From Girardinichthys multiradiatus (taxonomy: Eukaryota > Chordata > Actinopteri > Cyprinodontiformes > Goodeidae): 64,000 bases of DNA. The stretch spans positions 1,169,663-1,233,662 of the forward strand of contig NC_061811.1 in NCBI RefSeq assembly GCF_021462225.1. Reading direction: 5' to 3'. The stretch's first letter is position 1; every line of letters starts with the position of its first letter. Positions 57,601 to 64,000 of this stretch are shown here, one piece after another. The notes under the pieces are model-generated. The model saw nothing but the letters and a program-made list of their open reading frames with translations. It searched no databases and was not told where the DNA came from. A program made the translations under genes and the position numbers.

Positions 57601-60600
57601 AAGAGACTGAAAACCATTTATATGTTTTACCTGTGATTCTTTCAGCAACACCTTAGAAAAGGCTAGTCCTGGCCTAACAGCACGGATCAACCGCGTTATC
57701 TTGTCTGGTGTCATTTTCTGCACCGATGTACATGTAAAGCCTTGCAGCACAAATGAAGAAAGCCTGTTCATAGAAAAGATTGCAATAGATCATTAGCAGT
57801 CTAATCAGTGATGTAAAAAGAAGAATGTTGCTGGACCTCTAGACTTACAGCTCAATTTCAAATGTTGATGCAGCCAAATTCTTAAAAATTAAGACAGCCT
57901 AAAGGAGCAAGAAATGAAAGCATTCAGTCCAAAACTCACACCTCTGACACAACTAAACTCAGATTAAAATTGAAATATATTGTTAGTTTTATCACCCTCT
58001 GCCAGCCATTCATCCTGACCTGATCTAGCGTCCATCTCTTTGCATTGATGACTTTCATGTCCACAAGCCCCTCGGGAAATGCCAGCAGGGAAGGTGGAAT
58101 CTCAAAGGCAGCGAAATCAGGGACATTCAGGAGCAGCTTTGTTGGATCTTTGGTCACAGAAATTATCTGAAGGATTCAACACATTTCAATGTGACTGATA
58201 TTGAAATGTATATTTATTTGCAAAGTAGGCTGGTGACAAACTGAAAAGGGTGTTAAACCACTACCGGGTAAACTCTGTTCACATCTCTTACAAACAACTC
58301 TGTTCTGTGGATGTTCTGATGTACAAGGGTCGGACAATGAAACTGAAACACCTGGTTTTAGACCACAATAATTTATTAGTATGGTGTAGGGCCTCCTTTT
58401 GCGGCCAATACAGCATCAGTTCATCTTGGGAATGACATATACAAGTCCTGCACAGTGGTCAGAGGGATTTTAAACCATTCTTCTTGCAGGATAGTGGCCA
58501 GGTCACTACGTGATACTGGTGGAGGAAAAAGTTTCCTGACTCGCTCCTCCAAAACACCCCAAAGTGGCTCAATAATATTTAGATCTGGTGACTGTGCAGG
58601 CCATGGGAGATGTTCAACTTCACTTTCATGTTCATCAAACCAATCTTTCACCAGTCTTGCTGTGTGTATTGGTGCATTGTCATCCTGATACACGGCACCG
58701 CCTTCAGGATACAATGTTTGAACCATTGGATGCACATGGTCCTCAAGAATGGTTCGGTAGTCCTTGGCAGTGACGCGTCCATCTAGCACAAGTATTGGGC
58801 CAAGGGAATGCCATGATATGGCAGCCCAAACCATCACTGATCCACCCCCATGCTTCACTCTGGGCATGTAACAGTCTGGGTGGTACGCTTCTTTGGGGCT
58901 TCTCCACACCGTAACTCTCCCGGATGTGGGGAAAACAGTAAAGGTGGACTCATCAGAGAACAATACATGTTTCACATTGTCCACAGCCCAAGATTTGTGC
59001 TCCTTGCACCATTGAAACCAACGTTTGGCATTGGCATGAGTGACCAAAGGTTTGGCTATAGCAGCCCGGCCGTGTATATTGACCCTGTGGAGCTCCTGAC
59101 GGACAGTTCTGGTGGAAACAGGAGAGTTGAGGTGCACATTTAATTCTGCCGTAATTTGAGCAGCCGTGGTTTGATGTTTTTTGGATACAATCCGGGTTAG
59201 CACCCGAACATCCCTTTCAGACAGCTTCCTCTTGCGTCCACAGTTAATCCTGTTGGATGTGGTTCGTCCTTCTTGGTGGTATGCTGACATTACCCTGGAT
59301 ACCGTGGCTCTTGATACATCACAAAGACTTGCTGTCTTGGTCACAGATGCACCAGCAAGACGTGCACCAACAATTTGTCCTCTTTTGAACTCTGGTATGT
59401 CACCCATAATGTTGTGTGCATTTCAATATTTTGAGTAAAACTGTGCTCTTACCCTGCTAATTGAACCTTCACACTCTGCTCTTACTGGTGCAATGTGCAA
59501 TCAATGAAGACTGGCTACCAGGCTGGTCCAATTTAGCCATGCAACCTCCCACACTAAAATAACAGGTGTTTCAGTTTCATTGTCCAACCCCTGTATTTAC
59601 TGCATGATCACATGTTGCCTACATTGATATGAACCAGGTTTGATTTCTATCAACCTTACAGCTTATATAATATGTCTTTAAGGGAAGTTAGGGAACAATC
59701 CCATTCACATACTTTTCTACCCTATTCTATCCAGTAGCACAATTAAAATAGTGTCAAAGAATATTTTCATTTTGTTTCATCATCTTGTTCTCATGTTCTG
59801 ACTTTGTTTTGGAAAGAATAAAATTAGACTGACAAAATGTAATCAGCAAAAGTTCCTGTTGAATAAACTGGATCATCTACAGCTAAATTTAAAGCAAAGC
59901 GAGCGTCCTTATTCCTGAAATGTGGTTTAAATTGCAACCTCACAGGTAGAGCAAATAGTCCTGAAAATCTTATAGTGAACTTTGTACCTTATTGATGAGG
60001 GTCAGCTGGATGATCTTGGGGGCTAACAGCATGTTGGTAATAAAATCAACGCTTGTGGAGAGGCTGAGCAGATCAAGACCTTCGATTTTATCGAGGAGCT
60101 CTGAAGCAAGTCCAGTAATAAGCGTACCGAGGGATTTCAGGTCAGCCGCAGTGCTGATCTGACAAATCAATAAAACACATATCAATAAACTTAAGGTTTC
60201 ATTTAAACTGGAAATAAATGTCTGACAATATTCTTGCCCTAAAGTCTGAGGTGAGCAATCTTTCAATGATGGTGCGAGCCTGGTCCTGGGTCCAGTCAGT
60301 CACTGAGCTTAGGGTGGACAATGCAGAAAGCAACACTGATGAGGGCACCGAGATGATCTGACTGATAGACAGGCCTGAACAAGCATTCCCCAGCTTTGTA
60401 AATATCTCCAGGGTTACAGTCTTGATGTTTGATGCCAGAGTAGCAGCGATCTGGTGAAGGAGTTTAAAGTGTTTAGACAAAAAAAGATTTAAAAAATCAA
60501 ACTGGAGACTAAATGGCTCAACAATCGAATATAAAGATTTAATTTAATGTGATTTAATGCATTTAATTAAATTTAATGAATTATTTTATTTTTATAGGGC

Positions 60601-63126
60601 TGCACGGTGACGCAGTTGGTAGCACTGTTGCCTTGCAGCAAGAAGGTCCTGAATTTGATTCCTAGCCAGGGGTCTTTCTGCATGGAGTTTGCATGTTCTC
60701 CCCGTGCATGCGTGGGTTCTCACCGGGTACTCCGGCTTCCTTCCACAGTCCAAAAACATGCCTGTTAGGTTAATTGGTCACTCTAAATTGCCCTTAGGTG
60801 TGTGAATGAGTGTGTGCATGGTTGTTTGTGTGTTGCCCTGCGATGAACTGGCGACCTGTCCAGGGTGTACCCCACCTCTCGCCCATAGACTGCTGGAGTT
60901 AGGCACCAGCTCCCCCATGACCCACTATGGAAGAAGCGGTAGAAAATGACTGACTGACTGACTTATTTTATTTTATTTTATTTTAGTTCAATTGAGAATA
61001 AGAAGGTTTGGAGGAAGGACAATTTTACTTATGGCTTCACCTTACAGACTTTTAATGACAAATGCAAATTTAAATAATAATGAAATATTAAATAGAATGA
61101 AAAACAAGGAATACAAGAACACATTTCCTCAACATTTTCTTGTCATCTCGACATTCTGGCTTTGAACAGGAAAACATTTCGATATCTTTGGATCTCTGCT
61201 GGGTTCAACAGGGCTTTTTGGCCTCCAGGACATTTGAGTTTTCTCTCTGCTAGATCTGGCCTCAGCTTTAAGCTTCCTGCATGCAGCCAACATATCTGCT
61301 TTCTGTCACCAATGACCAGTTTTACTGGTACCAGCCCAAGATCCAATGAAACTATCATTCTTAATTATTCAAACCACAACTATTTTCAGCATTGATTAAA
61401 ATAGTGTGAAACAACAAATGTCTCAGTGAAAATTGTACATTGGTACCTCAGGGTTTTTTGTTCCGTTGCAGAAGAGGCCGAGCCGGTCCAAAATGATAAC
61501 AGTATCATTTTCGTTCAGAGAAGAATATGACAGGCTTGGGACGTCCGAGAAGCATAGAAAAATGCCTGGCAACCTAAATGAGAAAGTGCAGAAAAAGACT
61601 TAGCTTCACTGTAAACATGCACGGCTGTGGTAGGTTGTGTTCTAACAGGTGAACTTCTCACCTGACAGGACTGAAGGTCGGGTTGAATGTAAAGATCTGC
61701 TCAATGTAGTAGCTAGTCACGTTAGCCGGGATGGCTATGTTGCTGAAAAGGTCCAGATTGAATTCATCCTCCAGGAAAACTTTAATCTTTAAGAAAAGAA
61801 ACACAAGAGGAAGAAAATTGCATATTACAGATTTACAGCATTAAAATTTAAGAAAGTTACTTATTACTGTTGCTTGTTTATATTATGCATTCATTTATAC
61901 ATCAAACATTATAACTACATTTCAAATCTTCCAGAAATGGTTTCTGTGTTTGGTAATGCTTAAAGAACGGTGATATTCCAAAACCCGACATGAATACCTG
62001 GGAGGTGGAGACAAAGCTGGTGAGATCATCCAGAGTGATAAACATCACAAAGCTGCCGATGTAGTTGGAAAACCAGGAGGTAGAGTTCAGTTCTGGATCA
62101 CTGGAATTGTAGCATTTGGCTCCAGAACCTCAGAACAAAGCAGACATTCAGATTTTACTCTCACTGTGAACACAGAGCATTCAGTCTTTGTTCTTTAAGA
62201 TCTGAAAACACAAAGACTTTTTTAAACGCAACAGATTATTAGACATCCATGGTTGGGTGGACTATAAATCAAAAACCTCACCAGCTCTCAGGTAGCTCCT
62301 GATGGTGCTGTACACATCTTCCCGTCCAAACTCAGAACTGTTGTACGTGAAGTTTTTTCCCAGGAAAGACACCCTGTGGACCAGGAAGTAAATAGAGCTC
62401 TCTTGTACTTTCATGTGCTCCTCAGTTAATCTCATGACAAACTGACAAACAGACTTACAGTTTCTCGAAAGCTAGACATGAGGCGTTCTGCACTGCAGTG
62501 GAGCTGATGAGGTCCTTGGTGAGGAATTGAAAATAATTCCTTAATCGTCGGTCAAACCAGAAATTCATCTCCAATCTTCTGTTGCTGCTCAGAGCCAAAG
62601 GCCACACACAGGGGAGGATGATCCTCTTCACATCATCTGGGACGTCCTCCTGCAGGTGTCATATTCACGCATTCACACACTACTTACAAACACACGCTTC
62701 TCACTTTATTGCACGTGTAGGACGATGTTGAGAAGGAGAACTTACAGTTTCAAGGAAGGCAGCAGTGTTGTTGTAGATGCTGAAGATGTAACAGATATCT
62801 GAACCGTTACGGATTGCTCCAGGTTCACTGAGAAACTGACGCAGCTCTGAGGTGTTGAAGCTGTTTAGAAGCTGAAGAACAGAAACATGATGTTGCTGAC
62901 AGCATAGAACTGCAAGTTCAGCTACAGATGTAGACATGAATTTTCTCTGCTCCAGTCTTTATCATCTGTTTCTGGGATGTTTTTATGAATTTCTTCACCT
63001 CTGACTTGCGTGTTGGTGGCAGAAGACTGATGAATGTAGACACATCTGGAAAGCCAAAGCTGAGGAAGCTGCTTCTCAGAAAGATGTAGAAGCTTCTACC
63101 ATCAAAACACTTTAGCAGCGTTGGAC
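48622..63126 (-). CDS. Gene 2: mesothelin-like GPI-anchored protein (5' end outside window)
   Basis: 24 exons with matching phases give 1081 aa to a stop at 48622-48624: 62999-63126, 62746-62871, 62459-62649, 62282-62373, 61998-62128, 61662-61786, 61447-61573, 60238-60450, 59988-60158, 58020-58166, 57849-57898, 57631-57763, 57460-57542, 57263-57389, 56933-57123, 55074-55164, 54857-54977, 54432-54613, 51076-51231, 50853-50986, 50628-50761, 50436-50557, 48872-49052, 48622-48713. The last exon encodes a small-residue stretch then a hydrophobic tail ending QILQRRA, like a GPI signal. The QSDLDTLGIGL motif near the end and overall layout resemble mesothelin-family proteins. A lysine-rich segment (54857-54977) includes KSKR, a possible furin-type site. 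N-glycosylation sequons are frequent. The first five exons repeat gene 1's phase pattern, so the genes are paralogs. One intron has a GC donor. Function is not known. Confidence 0.8.
49053..50435. other. Large intron of gene 2 with unclassified, possibly repetitive sequence
   Basis: Between exons 48872-49052 and 50436-50557. The part around 49330-50330 is richer in GC than its surroundings and may be an old mobile-element remnant, but I could not identify it. No exon signals fitting the gene 2 frame were found. Confidence 0.4.
52067..53676 (+). mobile_element. Tc1 transposon, D-D-34-E family with long inverted ends
   Basis: 1610 bp with flanking TA. Ends are inverted repeats of about 200 bp (52067-52266 and 53477-53676). 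Inserted into the LINE. The element at 28402-29290 is an internally deleted relative. Confidence 0.9.
52395..53399 (+). pseudogene. Tc1 transposase with three in-frame stops
   Basis: The frame can be followed from an ATG at 52395 to the stop at 53397-53399, a usual Tc1 length (about 334 codons). It is broken by stops near 52486, 52623 and 53037. The N-terminal helix-turn-helix region and the catalytic core are present, with the second catalytic residue in a Q-H-H-L-A-P-A-H context where the related copy at 28679 has Q-H-D-L. The second aspartate therefore appears mutated to histidine. Clearly inactive. Confidence 0.85.
55519..56788 (+). mobile_element. Tc1/mariner transposon, copy 3 (D-D-36-E type), intact gene
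   Basis: 1270 bp with TA on both sides and ~30-bp inverted ends. Lies in the gene 2 intron between exons 56933-57123 and 55074-55164, antisense to the gene. It is the best-preserved copy of the family here. Confidence 0.93.
55705..56736 (+). CDS. Full-length Tc1/mariner transposase
   Basis: 343 codons open from ATG 55705 to the stop at 56734-56736, a normal length for a Tc1 transposase. Order: paired helix-turn-helix DNA-binding region (about residues 1-110), then the RNase-H-like catalytic domain with S-D-E-S near residue 151, D-D-N-A-P near 246 and N-I-I-E-P-L-W near 283. I count 36 residues between the last two catalytic residues. The C-terminus continues past the position where the 32664 and 58421 copies stop. 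It cuts at the inverted ends and reinserts at TA. Whether substitutions such as H-to-P after D-N-A-P-I disturb activity is unknown. Confidence 0.9.
   Translation: MCDIPEFKRGQIVGARLAGASVTKTASLCDVSRATVSRVMSAYHQEGRTTSNRINCGRKRKLSERDVRVLTRIVSKKHKTTAAQITAELNVHLNSPVSTRTVRQELHRVNIHGRAAIAKPLVTHANAKRRFQWCKEGKSWAVDNVKHVLFSDESTFTVFPTSRRVTVWRSPKEAYHPDCCMPRVKHGGGSVMVWAAISWHSLGPILVLDGRVTAKDYRTILEDHVHPMVQTLYPEGGAVYQDDNAPIHPARLVKDWFDEYESEVEHLPWPVQSPDLNIIEPLWGVLEERVRKRFPPPVSRSDLATILQEEWLKIPLTTVQDLYMSFPRRIDAVLATKGGHTPY
58324..59593 (-). mobile_element. Tc1/mariner transposon, copy 4 (D-D-36-E type)
   Basis: 1270 bp flanked by TA, in the gene 2 intron between exons 59988-60158 and 58020-58166. Orientation is opposite to the copy at 55519-56788. 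One end reads CAAGGGTCGGAC, two changes from the family's CAGGGGTTGGAC. Confidence 0.92.
58421..59407 (-). CDS. Tc1/mariner transposase with C-terminal stop
   Basis: 328 codons from ATG 59407. Same domains as the 55705 copy: DNA-binding helices, S-D-E-S, D-D-N-A-P and N-I-I-E-P-L-W. Ends at a TGA in the same codon as the 32664 copy, about 15 residues early. The catalytic triad is present; activity cannot be judged. Confidence 0.88.
   Translation of the reverse strand: MGDIPEFKRGQIVGARLAGASVTKTASLCDVSRATVSRVMSAYHQEGRTTSNRINCGRKRKLSERDVRVLTRIVSKKHQTTAAQITAELNVHLNSPVSTRTVRQELHRVNIHGRAAIAKPLVTHANAKRWFQWCKEHKSWAVDNVKHVLFSDESTFTVFPTSGRVTVWRSPKEAYHPDCYMPRVKHGGGSVMVWAAISWHSLGPILVLDGRVTAKDYRTILEDHVHPMVQTLYPEGGAVYQDDNAPIHTARLVKDWFDEHESEVEHLPWPAQSPDLNIIEPLWGVLEERVRKLFPPPVSRSDLATILQEEWFKIPLTTVQDLYMSFPR
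60597..60960 (+). mobile_element. SINE-like repeat
   Basis: Begins GGGCTGCACGGTGACGCAGT with tRNA-like promoter boxes (AGTTGGTAGCACTG; GAATTTGATTCC near 60651). The body includes GGAGTTTGCATGTTCTCCCC and ends in a GACTGACTGAC run followed by a TTTTATTTTA tract. Very common type in fish genomes; family name not assigned. Lies in a gene 2 intron. Confidence 0.7.
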
Positions 63127-63589
63127 CTGTTTTACAGATAAATGTGGTCAACATTAAATCAGAATACAATTTAAAAAATACAAATTCAGACCAATGTACA
63201 GAAAAATATACATTTTATTTTACGCAGATGTCACCGAAAAAAGAATGAAACCAAAATATAGGCCTTTTGTCTCATCAACCGCACTTCTCCGTGTGAGAAT
63301 ATCTCCTCTTGCCTGTTAAAAAATTCTAAATTTTATAATTTTGCAAAACAATACATAGAAATATCTCTAGTCAGTGGCAGCAGATGGTCGTTCCCACTGA
63401 GCCAGGTTCTGGTTCTGTTGCTACATGCTGCTCATCATTAGTTTTTAATGATAGGATCTAACCGTAACGTCATTCACTTGTGTTTCATTTTAATGTTTTT
63501 ACGGAACACAAGAAATTTGTGTTAAAACTGCTAAATTACAGAACCAAAAAGTCTTCAGTGGTGTAGATCTCCATTTGTTGTACAGGAAA

Positions 63590-64000
63590 TGTCATCATAA
63601 AAGCAGGCTCACAATTATTCATACCCTTGGCAGATTTGGAATCTTTTGAACTGATCAACAAGCTTTTTATAACTGGCAGAAATATTAATGTTTTGAGGAA
63701 GCCCAGCCAGTCGTGAATAGAATCTCATAGGCAATGTGTAATGGGAATCTAAAGATCAGGGTGATGGTAAGGAAGCCAACCAACCTCAAAGATGTGGACC
63801 TCAACACCAAAGATAAATCATCAGAAGACCAGAGGAAACATGTAAAAAGCTGCTCAGCAATTAGAAGAAGGGTTTGATTACTTTAATGCCAAAAGAGAAA
63901 TGTCCTTTGGTCATTGAGAAGAAGATAAATAGTTTCTGAATTAAACAGATACGTTTTTTTTCACATTGTTTTATTATGTTTAGAGAGCTGCCTTTTTCAT
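63590..64000 (+). mobile_element. Degenerate DNA-transposon-like repeat at window edge
   Basis: From CACAATTATTCATACCC onward the sequence resembles the end of a fish Tc1-like element with scrambled transposase remnants (about 63740-63900). No intact frame and no second end inside the window. Confidence 0.4.

Noticed and set aside
1..64000. CRISPR array, operon or phage system
   Set aside because: The sequence is clearly vertebrate, and the regular repeats are long duplicated gene units, not short spaced repeats.

Overview
This is eukaryotic DNA, almost certainly from a ray-finned (teleost) fish. It is AT-rich, has intron-exon genes with canonical GT/AG signals, and is full of typical fish transposons: Tc1/mariner, LINE, tRNA-derived SINE and an endogenous retrovirus. 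The species cannot be told from the sequence. Nothing bacterial, no CRISPR array and no stand-alone RNA gene was seen.

Two paralogous host genes lie head-to-tail on the minus strand. Gene 1 starts at an ATG at 26251 with a clear signal peptide and runs off the left edge. After a short unique N-terminal part (exons 26251 to 21927) it enters a tandem genomic array (21732 to 1) of five complete and one truncated copy of a ~3742-bp unit. Each complete unit carries 14 exons totalling 1965 nt (655 aa), and every exon phase is compatible, so copies concatenate in frame. The window alone would encode more than 4100 aa of a secreted or surface, heavily N-glycosylated repeat protein. The 655-aa unit is itself three older sub-repeats, each built from a four-exon set with the same intron phases. 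One unit (4943-5047) carries a 1-bp frameshift that may be a consensus error.

Gene 2 (stop at 48622, 5' end beyond 64000; 24 exons recovered, 1081 aa) shares the same exon-phase pattern. Its C-terminal half resembles mesothelin-family proteins and it ends in a hydrophobic, GPI-signal-like tail. The two genes look like local duplicates of one extracellular helical-repeat family, with gene 1 expanded by unit amplification.

Between and inside the genes is a dense nest of mobile DNA. Four copies of one Tc1/mariner family (spacing D-D-36-E by my count) are at 32478, 37972, 55519 and 58324; only the 55519 copy has a full-length open transposase. Two copies of a D-D-34-E Tc1 family with ~200-bp inverted ends are at 28402 (internally deleted) and 52067. 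A retrovirus-like provirus (36196-44484) keeps a perfect GAAAG target duplication; it has been invaded by a Tc1 composite, a LINE and an antisense LTR with a proline-tRNA primer site. A second LINE (about 51260-54300) sits in an intron of gene 2 and contains a Tc1. SINEs occur at 35750 and 60597. The remaining stretches (26.3-28.4, 29.3-32.1, 33.7-35.7, 44.5-45.5 and 45.9-48.4 kb) show no supportable gene.
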